Shown: positions 18,901 to 30,985, counted from the stretch's first letter. The stretch is 64,000 nucleotides of DNA from Paenilisteria rustica (GCF_013820765.1 NZ_JABJVM010000009.1:62001-126000); one strand, 5' to 3'. The notes: generated from the sequence alone by a model not told the origin. Translations and numbers: made by a program.

Positions 18901-19028
18901 GAAAAGAGAGTCGTGCTAGTAACACAACCCTCTTCGCAAGTAGAGATTTCCAAGAACAGTGACTTATTTATAAATGCTAGAATAGCCATCTATCAACCCG
19001 TCAAAGTTGAGGTAGATGGCTATTCTTT
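18901..19028 (+). ncRNA. Candidate type I antitoxin RNA
   Basis: The transcript predicted from the promoter at 18866-18894 starts with a hairpin (GAGAGTCGTG...CACAACCCTCTT with a CTAGTAA loop). It ends at the 14-bp stem 18979-19026, whose right arm contains the last codons and stop of the toxin gene on the other strand. The RNA is therefore antisense to the toxin mRNA 3' end, as in txpA/RatA and bsrG/SR4 of Bacillus subtilis. Confidence 0.65.
18979..19026. terminator. Shared bidirectional terminator of the type I TA locus
   Basis: AGAATAGCCATCTA (18979-18992) pairs perfectly with 19013-19026 (14 bp). It can stop both the toxin mRNA (-) and the antisense RNA (+). Confidence 0.85.
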
Positions 19029-19130
19029 GTCTTGTTGTACTGCTTTAGCAATCTTGACTACTAGACCGATTAAGGAAACTAAAAAGCTTCCAAAGCCGAT
19101 CATGAGCGCGAGTGCTTCTGCAACAGACAT
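19020..19130 (-). CDS. Holin-like type I toxin peptide (36 aa)
   Basis: The gene starts ATG at 19130 behind GGAAAGGATC and encodes a single hydrophobic helix flanked by a polar N-terminus (MSVAEALALMIGFG) and a basic, Gln-rich tail (KIAKAVQQDKE). This is the pattern of Firmicutes 'putative holin-like toxin' peptides of type I toxin-antitoxin systems, which insert in the membrane when the antisense RNA is limiting. The mRNA would start near 19215, downstream of TATAAT at 19222-19227. The stop codon lies inside the shared terminator stem. Function comes from family and locus layout. Confidence 0.8.
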   Translation of the reverse strand: MSVAEALALMIGFGSFLVSLIGLVVKIAKAVQQDKE

Positions 19131-19221
19131 TGCTGATCCTTTCCAAAGGGTTAGCGCTCATGTTCATAAGCATCACCACCTTCATGTTGATAGCCACCAT
19201 CTTTACGTCTCTACTGATTTT

Positions 19222-19245
19222 ATTATAACAAGAAAGATGAAGTAT
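19222..19245 (-). promoter_or_regulatory. Promoter of the type I toxin mRNA
   Basis: A consensus TATAAT is read on the minus strand at 19222-19227. The -35 region is weak. The resulting leader of about 85 nt contains several short upstream ATGs, which in this toxin class may restrain translation. Confidence 0.5.
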
Positions 19246-19274
19246 GTATATCTCTAATCGAATTGAAATATAAT

Positions 19275-19322
19275 AAAACACTCGATTTGGATGTTTGTAT
19301 TTAGTCCAAATGAGTGTTTTTA
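19275..19322. terminator. Hairpin terminator between TA locus and beta-glucosidase gene
   Basis: AAAACACTC-ATTTGGA pairs with TCCAAAT-GAGTGTTTTT. It has A/T runs on both sides, so it may insulate the neighbouring units in both directions. Confidence 0.55.
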
Positions 19323-19353
19323 CTTTACTTTCACATCAAATATACCTTTGACG

Positions 19354-19391
19354 AGTTATAAGTTTATACTTTTAAATAAATAGGGTATAAT
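19354..19391 (+). promoter_or_regulatory. Promoter and possible GntR operator of the beta-glucosidase operon
   Basis: A perfect TATAAT (19386-19391) has a TTTATA -35 hexamer 17 bp upstream (19363-19368). The -35 lies in an imperfect palindrome AGTTATAA-G-TTTATACT (19354-19370), a plausible site for the GntR/UTRA regulator encoded downstream. The operator role is inference. Confidence 0.5.
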
Positions 19392-19439
19392 AAAGATATT
19401 AAACGGGCGCTTGATGCTCGTCTCTTGGAGGTAGAAATG

Positions 19440-20831
19440 ATGAAATATGAATTTCCGCAAGATTTTTGGTGGGGTAGTGCGGCTTCGGGTCCTCAAACGG
19501 AAGGTGCTGCTGATGTTGATGGCAGAAAACCGAGCATTTGGGATCATTGGTATGACATTGAACCGGGTCGTTTTTTCAATGATGTTGGGCCTGCGAACAC
19601 GTCTAATTTCTATTATCAATATAAAGAGGATATCCAGTTAATGAAGGAAACGGGACATAATTCGTTCCGGACGTCGATTCAGTGGTCGCGCTTGATTCCT
19701 GATGGGATTGGAGAGGTAAACCCGAAAGCTGTTGATTTTTATAACCGTGTAATTGACGAAATGTTAGCGAATGGTGTCGAGCCGTTTATGAACTTGTATC
19801 ATTTTGATATGCCGATGTCGATGCAGGAAATCGGTGGCTGGGAAAACCGTGAAGTTGTTAGTGCGTATTCGACTTTTGCAAAAACGTGTTTTGAGCTGTT
19901 TGGCGATCGAGTGAAGCATTGGTTTACGTTTAACGAGCCAATTGTTCCGGTTGAGATGGGCTATTTATATGATGCGCATTATCCGAATGTTGTCGATTTC
20001 AAACGGGCGGTGCAAGTGGCGTATCACACGACGGTTGCGCATTCGCTTGCGGTGAAGGAATATCATGCGCTTGAACAAGGTGGGGAGATTGGTATCATCT
20101 TGAACTTGACGCCATCTTATCCACGTAGCCAAAATCCAGCTGATATTCGCGCAGCACATATTGCCGATTTGATTTTTAATCGCAGTTTCCTAGATCCTGT
20201 GACAAAGGGAGAATTTCCGGCTGATTTGGTAGATATTTTGAAGGAACATGCTATTTTACCGACCTATACAGAGGAAGATTTGGCGGTTATTAAGAACAAT
20301 ATTATTGATATTCTTGGCGTGAACTATTATCAGCCGCGTCGTGTGAAAGCGAAGGAGTATGCCGCTCACCCAGATGCGCCGCTTATGCCAGAGCATTTAT
20401 TTGATAACTATGAAATGCCTTATCGTAAAATGAATCCGTATCGTGGCTGGGAAATTTTCGAGAAGGCGATCTATGATATCTCGATTAATCTGCGTGATAA
20501 TTATGGTAACATTCCGTTCTTCATTTCTGAAAATGGGATGGGCGTTGAGGGCGAGGATCGTTATCGTACAGCGGATGGATACATTGATGACCATTACCGG
20601 ATTGCGTTTATTAAGGATCATTTGAAATGGTTGCATAAAGCAATGGCGGAAGGTGCGAACTGTAAAGGGTATCATTTGTGGACATTTATGGATTGTTGGT
20701 CGTGGGCAAATGCATACAAAAACCGTTACGGCTTGGTGGAAGTGAACTTAGATCAAGATTACAAACGGACAATCAAATCTTCTGGTCGCTGGTATAAAGA
20801 GCTTTCCGATAATCATGGTTTCGCTGAGTAA
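19440..20831 (+). CDS. GH1 6-phospho-beta-glucosidase
   Basis: This family-1 retaining glycosidase of about 463 residues probably hydrolyses PTS-imported phospho-beta-glucosides in the cytosol. The acid/base Glu is in FTFNEP (about residue 166) and the nucleophile Glu in FISENGMG (about 364). The N-terminal FPQDFWWGSAASGPQTEG is the family signature; its AASGPQTEG replaces the usual ATAxxQxEG. ATG 19440 lies 8 nt after GGAGG; ATG 19437 is the alternative. No PTS permease is adjacent, so the sugar must enter through a transporter encoded elsewhere. It is followed after 42 bp by its likely GntR regulator. Confidence 0.9.
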   Translation: MKYEFPQDFWWGSAASGPQTEGAADVDGRKPSIWDHWYDIEPGRFFNDVGPANTSNFYYQYKEDIQLMKETGHNSFRTSIQWSRLIPDGIGEVNPKAVDFYNRVIDEMLANGVEPFMNLYHFDMPMSMQEIGGWENREVVSAYSTFAKTCFELFGDRVKHWFTFNEPIVPVEMGYLYDAHYPNVVDFKRAVQVAYHTTVAHSLAVKEYHALEQGGEIGIILNLTPSYPRSQNPADIRAAHIADLIFNRSFLDPVTKGEFPADLVDILKEHAILPTYTEEDLAVIKNNIIDILGVNYYQPRRVKAKEYAAHPDAPLMPEHLFDNYEMPYRKMNPYRGWEIFEKAIYDISINLRDNYGNIPFFISENGMGVEGEDRYRTADGYIDDHYRIAFIKDHLKWLHKAMAEGANCKGYHLWTFMDCWSWANAYKNRYGLVEVNLDQDYKRTIKSSGRWYKELSDNHGFAE

Positions 20832-20873
20832 TTTTTGTGATAGAATAGAAAGAAAAAAGAGGTGTTTAGCGCC

Positions 20874-21602
20874 ATGGCAAATAATCAGACAAAATATAGT
20901 TTTATCGCGGAGGCGTTGAAAAAGCGTATTTTCGCCAAAGAATATTCGCTTGATAAACCAATTCCAGATGAAATGACACTTGCAAAAGAATTTGATTGTA
21001 GCCGCATGACGATGAAGAAGGCACTTGAGGTTCTTGTTTTGGAAGGGTTGTTGTATCGCAAGCGTGGACACGGAACGTTTATCATTAAGTCAGCGCTTGA
21101 CATGGATCGGTTGAACATTCATAGTCAGGAAGTGAACGGCTTTACAAAGTTGTTGGAAGGACGCGATGTAGAAAGTAAAATCGTGCAGTTCCAGGTGACA
21201 TTTCCTGATAAATATGTAGCCGAACGATTAAATATTGATCTGGAAACACCGGTTTATGATATTGTTCGGGCACGGCTTGTGGACGGTGAGCCTTATGTTT
21301 TAGAGCATACGTGCATGCCTGTTGCGCTGATTCCTGGTGTGACGCAGGAAGTGCTGGAGCATTCGATTTATACGTATATTCGCGAACGGTTGAACTTGAA
21401 AATTGCGAGTTCCTATAAGCAAATTCGGGCGGATAAGCCGGGACAAATGGATTTTGATTATCTTGATTGTTCGGAGATGGACCCGGTGATTGAAGTTGAA
21501 CAAACGGTTTATTTGAATAATGGGATGGCTTTCGAGTATTCGAAATCGCGCCACCGGTATGATAAATTCGTGTTTACAACGGTGAATATTGCGAGACGGT
21601 GA
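20874..21602 (+). CDS. GntR-family regulator with UTRA ligand domain
   Basis: This is a 242-residue transcription factor. An N-terminal winged helix (about residues 8-72; PIPDEMTLAKEFDCSRMTMKKALEVLVLEGLLYRKRG) joins a C-terminal UTRA domain (about 90-240) of the HutC/TreR type that binds sugar-phosphate ligands. LNIDLETPVYDIVRARLVDGEPYVLE and YRFDKFVFT-like segments are typical. It is the second gene of the bicistron with the phospho-beta-glucosidase, suggesting autoregulated repression relieved by the phosphorylated sugar. ATG 20874 is preferred over gtg 20862, which lies in the ribosome site. Confidence 0.9.
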   Translation: MANNQTKYSFIAEALKKRIFAKEYSLDKPIPDEMTLAKEFDCSRMTMKKALEVLVLEGLLYRKRGHGTFIIKSALDMDRLNIHSQEVNGFTKLLEGRDVESKIVQFQVTFPDKYVAERLNIDLETPVYDIVRARLVDGEPYVLEHTCMPVALIPGVTQEVLEHSIYTYIRERLNLKIASSYKQIRADKPGQMDFDYLDCSEMDPVIEVEQTVYLNNGMAFEYSKSRHRYDKFVFTTVNIARR

Positions 21603-21611
21603 ATAAGAAAA

Positions 21612-21657
21612 AGGCGTATCGGAAATCTGTCATTAGATTTTCGATACGCCTGTTTTT
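21612..21657 (+). terminator. Terminator after GntR gene
   Basis: AGGCGTATCG pairs with CGATACGCCT and the stem extends through AAATCT/AGATTT. A GTTTTT run follows. Confidence 0.85.
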
Positions 21658-21668
21658 CGTTCCAGAAA

Positions 21669-21700
21669 TAAAAAAACAAGCTAGCAGGGGAACTAGCTTG
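21669..21700 (-). terminator. Terminator after lipoprotein gene
   Basis: On the minus strand CAAGCTAG pairs with CTAGCTTG across an 8-nt loop, followed by seven T. It lies about 180 bp past the lipoprotein stop. Confidence 0.75.
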
Positions 21701-21881
21701 AAAAAAGGATAGATAGTCAATTACGAAAAAGGGGGGAAACGTAAAAGCTATCTTGTTTACAAAGACTATATTACAGAAAACGGATGAAAACAAAAGGAAG
21801 GGAATCTAAGAATTTCATGAAAATCAGTAATGTGGGTCCCAATAAGGTAATGGTGATTGTACTATCAGACGTACGCGATAA

Positions 21882-22940
21882 TCATTTTCGCTGCGCTTGT
21901 ATAACGTCGGTCATCACATTATCGAGTTCTTTCTTCGTAACGATATCTGCCTTACTCGGAGACTCAGGAATTTTCTCAAAGTCTAGAAGCTCCATCATAA
22001 AGTTGAATTTTAGTTTCTGATGATTTTCCTGATTGGCATAATCGACGGTCATAACAAGCTTTTTAATACCTTTGTCTGCGTCAGGATGTAAGGTCATCAC
22101 CGTGCTCAGTTGGATGTTCTTATTTTGAATGAGCGCCTTCAGCGTTTCTTGCATATCGCTACTATTAGCATCCCATGATTCCTTTGCTTGCGATTCTTTT
22201 AGTCCAGATACGTTTGCGTAAAAACTTATAAAATCAGGATTTGAGCGGAATTCTTCTAGCCAAGCATTTGCCAATTCGGCGAGTTCTTTCTTGCTAAGCG
22301 TGAGTCTAATCGTCCCATTTTCCGTTTGATAATGACTCTTATCTAACTTATTCAAGTTTTCATAGATCAGAAAAGCGGTTTTTCCTTCGATTGCTTGAAG
22401 TTGATCGGCTTGCTCGTCCACTGTTTTTTCATCGATGACTTGATTGGTGACATTTTGCCACGTTTGTAATAGGTCAAGTTGCTTGTCTTTTAAGTCTTCG
22501 TTTTCAGCTAGCACTTTGGAGAATACCGAATTGGTCGCTAAATCTAGCATGTTTGTGACTGGTGTTGCTGTTTGGAAAAAATCATTGGCAGGTACAAAAA
22601 TTTTGCCAGTACTACCGTTTTGGAAAGAATGGGCGGTTACATCCATCGTTGGGACGCCGCCGACATGAAGTCCGAATGTATTATAGGTTAAATCGCGTTC
22701 ACTGTCACGCGATGTTTTGACGGTTACATTGCTTGCTACTAAGGCGTCCGGATTCAACTGGTTAAGTTCCTCAAAACCTGAGATTTCCGTTGGTTGCAAC
22801 GTTATTAAAGTTGTAAATTGCTTGTTTTTTACGGTATTTCGAAAAGATGACATGAACTCTGATTTTGGCGATGTACAAGCCGTTAAAAATAAGGCTACCG
22901 ACAGGACAATCAAAGCTAATGCGATGATGGCTTTCTTCAT
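21882..22940 (-). CDS. Lipoprotein of unknown function (DUF6583-like)
   Basis: This 352-residue exported lipoprotein has a signal peptide with lipobox LFLTAC, lipidated Cys at about residue 21 counting from MKKAII. The mature part is hydrophilic with alternating beta-rich and helical stretches and no enzyme motif. It resembles the Listeria/Bacillus lipoproteins I know as DUF6583, but that name is from memory. The start is ATG 22940, 9 nt after GGGAGGC. It is monocistronic. The fold may be related to LolA/MlaC-like carrier domains, but I cannot support this from the sequence alone. Confidence 0.7.
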   Translation of the reverse strand: MKKAIIALALIVLSVALFLTACTSPKSEFMSSFRNTVKNKQFTTLITLQPTEISGFEELNQLNPDALVASNVTVKTSRDSERDLTYNTFGLHVGGVPTMDVTAHSFQNGSTGKIFVPANDFFQTATPVTNMLDLATNSVFSKVLAENEDLKDKQLDLLQTWQNVTNQVIDEKTVDEQADQLQAIEGKTAFLIYENLNKLDKSHYQTENGTIRLTLSKKELAELANAWLEEFRSNPDFISFYANVSGLKESQAKESWDANSSDMQETLKALIQNKNIQLSTVMTLHPDADKGIKKLVMTVDYANQENHQKLKFNFMMELLDFEKIPESPSKADIVTKKELDNVMTDVIQAQRK

Positions 22941-23276
22941 ATTAAATATGCCTCCCATAATTTTGGGTATTCCAGAATTGTTATACTAACACAACCATAG
23001 CATACCGACTGCATTTCGACAATCCTTTTTTAAACCTTTTTGAGTGTTTTCGGTGTGGCATTTTGGTACACTAGTAAAGGACGTTACGTGCGATTTTCTC
23101 AAGTGTCATGGAACGATTGATAATATGATTGATGGAGGGGAAAGTAAGGCTATACCACAAAGCAAGACTATTTTAAAAAGAATGTATTTCGGATAGTTGT
23201 AATTAGATTAGAATTATACTAAACTAGAATCATACGTACTGAAAAATAATGCGAAAAAATTAGGAGGTAATTTTTA
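22941..23276. promoter_or_regulatory. Intergenic region with candidate suf promoter
   Basis: This is the divergent region between the lipoprotein gene and sufC. A possible sigma-A promoter for suf is TTGTAA (23197-23202), a 17-bp spacer, then TAAACT (23220-23225). The sufC ribosome site is a strong TAGGAGGT at 23261-23268. No riboswitch or operator was recognised. Confidence 0.4.
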
Positions 23277-24065
23277 ATGTCAACGTTGAAAATTCAAGAT
23301 TTACATGTTGAAATAGAAGGTAAAGAGATTCTAAAAGGGGTTAACCTAGAAATTTCGACTGGGGAAATCCACGCAATAATGGGACCTAACGGAACTGGTA
23401 AATCGACGCTATCCTCAGCAATTATGGGGCATCCTAAATATGAAGTAACACAAGGGACTATCGAACTTGATGGGGAAGATGTTCTGGAAATGGAAGTAGA
23501 TGAACGCGCTCGTGCTGGTCTATTTTTAGCAATGCAATATCCGAGTGAAATTAGTGGGGTTACAAACGCTGAATTCATGCGTGCTGCGATTAATAGCCGT
23601 CGTGAAGAAGGTAAAGAAATTCCGTTGATGCAATATATCCGTAAATTAGACGAGAAAATGGCTATTTTGGAAATGGACGAAGAGATGGCTGAGCGTTATT
23701 TGAATGAAGGTTTCTCTGGCGGAGAGAAAAAACGTAACGAAATTCTGCAATTATTGATGATTGAGCCGACGATTGCGATTTTGGATGAAATCGATTCAGG
23801 TCTTGACATCGACGCACTGAAAGTCGTTTCAAAAGGTATTAACGAAATGCGCGGCGAAGGTTTTGGTTGCTTGATTATTACCCATTACCAACGTTTGTTG
23901 AATTATATCGAGCCTGATTTTGTACACGTGATGATGCAAGGGAAAGTCGTGAAAAGTGGCGGATCTGAACTTGCGAAGCGCTTAGAGGGCGAAGGTTATG
24001 ACTGGATTAAGCAAGAACTTGGTATCGAGTTTGACGAAGAAGAAGAAACCGTTGACCAAAAATAA
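23277..24065 (+). CDS. sufC: Fe-S cluster assembly ATPase
   Basis: This ABC-type ATPase (262 aa) drives the SufBCD scaffold. Walker A is GPNGTGKST (36-44), the signature is GFSGGEKKRNEI (about 145-156), Walker B is AILDEIDSGLD and the switch His is in IITHYQRLL. The SufC-specific GFSGGEKKRNEILQ sequence distinguishes it from importer ATPases. It is the first gene of sufCDSUB, with an 18-bp gap to sufD. Confidence 0.97.
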   Translation: MSTLKIQDLHVEIEGKEILKGVNLEISTGEIHAIMGPNGTGKSTLSSAIMGHPKYEVTQGTIELDGEDVLEMEVDERARAGLFLAMQYPSEISGVTNAEFMRAAINSRREEGKEIPLMQYIRKLDEKMAILEMDEEMAERYLNEGFSGGEKKRNEILQLLMIEPTIAILDEIDSGLDIDALKVVSKGINEMRGEGFGCLIITHYQRLLNYIEPDFVHVMMQGKVVKSGGSELAKRLEGEGYDWIKQELGIEFDEEEETVDQK

Positions 24066-24083
24066 GAGAGTGAGGGATAAATC

Positions 24084-27044
<2,961 letters not shown>

Positions 27045-27068
27045 TAAGTTTAAAGGAGGATCTTGACT

Positions 27069-28463
27069 ATGACTGAAATTCCAGAAATGGGCGAGTATAA
27101 ATACGGTTTTCATGATAAAGATACGTCCGTTTTCCGTAGTGAACGCGGCTTAACAGAAGATATCGTGAGAGAAATTTCGAGTATTAAAGAAGAACCTCAG
27201 TGGATGCTTGATTTCCGCTTGAAGTCTTTAGAACAATTTTATAAAATGCCGATGCCGCAATGGGGTGGCGACTTATCCGAACTGAAATTTGAGGATATTC
27301 GCTATTACGTGAAACCATCGGATCACACGGTAAACGATTGGGACGAGGTTCCAGACGAAATCAAACGTACCTTCGACAAACTGGGAATTCCCGAAGCAGA
27401 GCAGAAATATCTTGCCGGAGCTTCTGCGCAGTACGAGTCCGAAGTAGTTTACCATAACTTGAAAAAAGATCTTGAAGACATCGGAATCGTCTTTAAAGAT
27501 ACAGATTCAGCGCTCAAAGAAAACGAAGATATTTTCCGTGAGTATTTCTCAAAAGTTATCCCGCCAACCGATAATAAATTCGCGGCGCTTAACTCAGCAG
27601 TTTGGTCAGGTGGCTCGTTCATCTATGTACCAAAAGGCGTGAAAGTCGATACACCGCTACAAGCCTATTTCCGTATCAACTCGGAGAACATGGGACAATT
27701 TGAGCGTACACTAATTATCGTGGATGAAGGCGCAAGCGTAAACTACGTGGAAGGCTGTACAGCTCCCGTTTACACGACGAATTCCCTTCACTCAGCAGTT
27801 GTTGAAATCATTGTAAAACGTGATGCTTATTGCCGTTACACAACAATTCAAAACTGGGCAAACAACGTGTACAATCTAGTAACGAAGCGTACTTTCTGTG
27901 ATGAAAATGCGACAATGGAATGGATTGATGGTAACATTGGTTCGAAACTAACGATGAAATACCCAGCTGTTCATCTTCGCGGTGAAGGCGCACGTGGTAT
28001 GACACTTTCCATCGCGATTGCTGGTAAAGGACAACGCCAAGATGCCGGAGCGAAAATGCTTCACTTGGCACCAAATACATCATCGACTATCGTTTCCAAA
28101 TCGATTTCGAAACAAGGCGGTAACGTAACCTATCGTGGTATCGTTCACTTTGGCCGTAATTCAGCAGGATCTCGCTCGAATATCGAGTGTGATACGCTAA
28201 TTATGGATAACGCGTCGACATCGGATACGATTCCGTACAACGAAATCCTGAATAGTGATATTTCCTTAGAGCATGAGGCGAAAGTTTCTAAAGTATCTGA
28301 GGAACAACTATTCTATCTGATGAGCCGTGGTGTAACAGAAGAAGAAGCAACAGAAATGATTGTCATGGGCTTCATTGAGCCATTTACAAAAGAATTACCA
28401 ATGGAATACGCTGTCGAAATGAACCGTTTGATTAAGTTCGAAATGGAAGGCAGTATCGGGTAA
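27069..28463 (+). CDS. sufB: Fe-S cluster scaffold protein
   Basis: This is the main scaffold of the SufBC2D complex (464 aa). Well-conserved segments are [19 protein letters not shown] [40 protein letters not shown] with a candidate ligand Cys, and [13 protein letters not shown]. The C-terminus [26 protein letters not shown] parallels SufD. The start is ATG 27069 after AAAGGAGG; the TTG at 27063 is in the ribosome-site spacer. Confidence 0.97.
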   Translation: MTEIPEMGEYKYGFHDKDTSVFRSERGLTEDIVREISSIKEEPQWMLDFRLKSLEQFYKMPMPQWGGDLSELKFEDIRYYVKPSDHTVNDWDEVPDEIKRTFDKLGIPEAEQKYLAGASAQYESEVVYHNLKKDLEDIGIVFKDTDSALKENEDIFREYFSKVIPPTDNKFAALNSAVWSGGSFIYVPKGVKVDTPLQAYFRINSENMGQFERTLIIVDEGASVNYVEGCTAPVYTTNSLHSAVVEIIVKRDAYCRYTTIQNWANNVYNLVTKRTFCDENATMEWIDGNIGSKLTMKYPAVHLRGEGARGMTLSIAIAGKGQRQDAGAKMLHLAPNTSSTIVSKSISKQGGNVTYRGIVHFGRNSAGSRSNIECDTLIMDNASTSDTIPYNEILNSDISLEHEAKVSKVSEEQLFYLMSRGVTEEEATEMIVMGFIEPFTKELPMEYAVEMNRLIKFEMEGSIG

Positions 28464-28506
28464 CATTTCGATATCCATTTTTTAATGGCTTTGAATGTCC
28501 CTAATA

Positions 28507-28552
28507 GATAAAGAAAACGAGGTAGGCGGAAGCTTATCTCGTTTTCTTTATC
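28507..28552 (+). terminator. Terminator of the suf operon
   Basis: GATAAAGAAAACGAG (28507-28521) pairs perfectly with 28538-28552, a 15-bp stem whose right arm is T-rich. It lies 44 bp after sufB. Confidence 0.75.
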
Positions 28553-28752
28553 AGGATATTATTATCTACATAAAATCTGTTTCGATTGTATTCATTGTTG
28601 CATCAGCGGTGATTTGGATAGACAGATGTCCGACTCCTTTAACTACATATTTTATCTTTACGCCAGTTCTTACAAATGGACAATACCAGCATATCTCAAT
28701 ACATGAAAAGAAAGAATTATTACGATATCATATCAGAAGTTAGCGGTTAAAA

Positions 28753-28781
28753 TTGACATTTTTATAACTTTATCTTAATAT
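28753..28781 (+). promoter_or_regulatory. Sigma-A promoter of the chitinase gene
   Basis: A consensus TTGACA (28753-28758), a 17-bp spacer and TAATAT (28776-28781). It implies an untranslated leader of about 285 nt before the ATG at 29074. Confidence 0.75.
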
Positions 28782-29073
28782 GAACATATGGGAATTTTTG
28801 ATAATAATATCTATGGAAGCGTATTCTTTTGTGACGAGAATAAATGTCCATCTCCTAGTTCATTAATGCAAAGATAATTCCCAATCAACCTAGAAGAAAT
28901 CTAGTGAAAAATAGAATGATGCGAAAGGGTGATTTTTACTAGTTGGAAAAATTGTATTGTTTGGTCACTTACTAAGGTTAGCGTCTACTTAAGGTTGGGA
29001 ATCTTTTAGAGGGAAGTAACATCAGAGTATCTCACCATGGTAATAATAATGATTATATTAGGGGGATTTTTTC

Positions 29074-30945
29074 ATGAACGTATCATTGAAAAGAAATATT
29101 CTGACAGCAGGATTAGCTATTATTCTAGTACTCTCCGCCGTGATGGCATTCACAACGCATGTGTCCGCTGCATCAAGTACACAGCTTAAACCGCATGTGA
29201 ACATTGGCTACTGGCTGGGTGGTAATGGTGGATCGAAAAAAACATTGGCTCAAGCAAGTTCAGGTTGGGATGTCATTAACGTTTCATTTATCGAGACGAA
29301 AGGCAACTACTATACGCCGAATTTGTCAATGGATCTTTCCGCAGTCTATCCAGGCACAGAAGCTCAGCAGATAGCAGCTTTTAAAGCAGATATTCAAACG
29401 CTACAAGCTCAAGGTAAGAAAATCGTCATTTCTTGCGGCGGACAAAATGGTGTTGTTCATATGGATAATGCGGCACAGCGAGATACTTTCTTGAATGGCG
29501 TTAAAAGTATTATTAATGAATACGGATTTGACGGCTTTGATGTTGATTTTGAGGGCAGTTCCATAGCTGTTATGAATACTGACAAAATTGGCCAACTTAC
29601 CTCACAGCAGTCCATAAATCTTGAATACTTACTTCGCAATCTGAAAACTACTTACGGATCTGACTTCATTATTTCTGCGGCTCCTGAGTATAATTATGTC
29701 CAAAATGGCGCAATTAGTACAGGTAATGGCGGAGCATTTCTCCCCGTTCTCAACGCTACTCGTGATATTTTGACATACATTCACCCACAATACTATAACG
29801 GTTTTAATGGCGACTTCGCTTGGCTACAACCATCAGCAAATGCTGGTGCGCCTTTTGCACAAGTTTATTCTGCAGAAGGATACACTCGTCTTTCTGAGAT
29901 GCTTATTACGGGATTTGTAACGATGGATAAAGGAACTTTTGCAGGGCTACGACCAGATCAAGTTGCTTTCGGTGTTCCTGCTACTAGTGCTGCAGGTAAT
30001 GGGGCACAAAGCGTTTCAGTCTATGCGTCCGCTCTAAATACCTTGCTTGCCAAATATCCTACTTACCGCGGGATTATGACATGGTCCATTGGTTGGGATG
30101 AAACGAACGGAAACAATTTTGTAAATACGATTGCGCCAATTATTAAAGCAGCAAATGATTCAGCTCAACCGTCACCAGATGCTAAAGCTCCAACAATCTC
30201 TAGCCAGCCAACTGATAAAATGATAAAAGTAGGTGGCACAGCAGATTTAACGGTAGTCAGTTCTGTATCTAAAGGAACACTTAGCTATCAGTGGTATAAA
30301 GCCTCTAGCAAAGTAAATACTGGCGGTACAGCAATAAGTGGTGCAACAAGCGCAACATACAATGCGCCAACAAATGCGGAAGGTACCAATTACTATTACT
30401 GCGTTGTAACCAATACGGACAATACAGCGACAGGAATCAAGACTGCAACAACGACAAGTAATGCGGTATCGGTAGTCGTTAGTGCTACAAGTAGTGCCGC
30501 AACGCCTATTATTACGAGTCAACCAACAGATAAAACAACTACTTTGAGCGGGGCAGCGGCTCTTACAATAGGCGCAAATGTATCACAAGGAACACTTAGT
30601 TACCAGTGGTATAAAACTTCTAGTAAAGTGAACACTGGCGGCACAGCAATAAGCGGTGCAACTAGTGCAACCTATAATGCACCAACAAGCGTAGTAGGTA
30701 CAAGTTATTACTATTGCATTGTAACCAACACGGATAGTTCTGCTACAGGAACTAGTACAGTAACAAGTAATGCCGTGGCAGTCACAGTAAACGCATTACC
30801 AGCCGGAGATACATGGAAAGCGGACTCCATTTACGTTGCGGGAGACACTGCCATATATCAAGGGAAAACTTACAAAGCGAAATGGTGGACACAAGGAGAC
30901 GTTCCTGGTGCAGCTGAATGGGGACCATGGGAATTAGTTTTATAG
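29074..30945 (+). CDS. Secreted GH18 chitinase with two Ig-like repeats and CBM5/12
   Basis: This 623-residue exported enzyme hydrolyses beta-1,4-GlcNAc links in chitin. It has a signal peptide of about 33 residues (cleavage near HVSA). The GH18 barrel spans about 38-365, with catalytic motif DGFDVDFE at 153-160 (acid Glu160), VISCGGQNG and a final MTWSIGWDET. Two Ig-like modules of about 100 residues begin near 371 and 477 (SQPTDK...LSYQWYK...ATYNAP). A chitin-binding CBM5/12 module lies at about 576-622 (YVAGDTAIYQGKTYKAKWWTQGD). It is preceded by GGGGGA and ATG. It resembles secreted Listeria and Enterococcus chitinases. Confidence 0.93.
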   Translation: MNVSLKRNILTAGLAIILVLSAVMAFTTHVSAASSTQLKPHVNIGYWLGGNGGSKKTLAQASSGWDVINVSFIETKGNYYTPNLSMDLSAVYPGTEAQQIAAFKADIQTLQAQGKKIVISCGGQNGVVHMDNAAQRDTFLNGVKSIINEYGFDGFDVDFEGSSIAVMNTDKIGQLTSQQSINLEYLLRNLKTTYGSDFIISAAPEYNYVQNGAISTGNGGAFLPVLNATRDILTYIHPQYYNGFNGDFAWLQPSANAGAPFAQVYSAEGYTRLSEMLITGFVTMDKGTFAGLRPDQVAFGVPATSAAGNGAQSVSVYASALNTLLAKYPTYRGIMTWSIGWDETNGNNFVNTIAPIIKAANDSAQPSPDAKAPTISSQPTDKMIKVGGTADLTVVSSVSKGTLSYQWYKASSKVNTGGTAISGATSATYNAPTNAEGTNYYYCVVTNTDNTATGIKTATTTSNAVSVVVSATSSAATPIITSQPTDKTTTLSGAAALTIGANVSQGTLSYQWYKTSSKVNTGGTAISGATSATYNAPTSVVGTSYYYCIVTNTDSSATGTSTVTSNAVAVTVNALPAGDTWKADSIYVAGDTAIYQGKTYKAKWWTQGDVPGAAEWGPWELVL

Positions 30946-30985
30946 TAAAGTTACTGTATACATTAACTTAAAATGAAATAATAAA

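Larger units (their letters stand above)
28464..29073 (+). other. 610-bp gap: suf terminator, chitinase promoter and leader
   Basis: The gap holds the suf terminator (28507-28552), a near-consensus promoter (28753-28781) and a leader of about 285 nt ahead of the chitinase gene. An 82-codon frame at 28495-28743 overlaps the terminator and lacks a ribosome site, so it is not called. Confidence 0.6.

Noticed and set aside
18913..19257. 114-codon plus-strand frame
   Set aside because: It overlaps the shared terminator stem and the opposite-strand toxin, has no ribosome site and a composition typical of random frames. The antisense RNA explains the region better.
28495..28743. 82-codon frame after sufB
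   Set aside because: It starts in the suf terminator stem, lacks a ribosome site and shows no family pattern.
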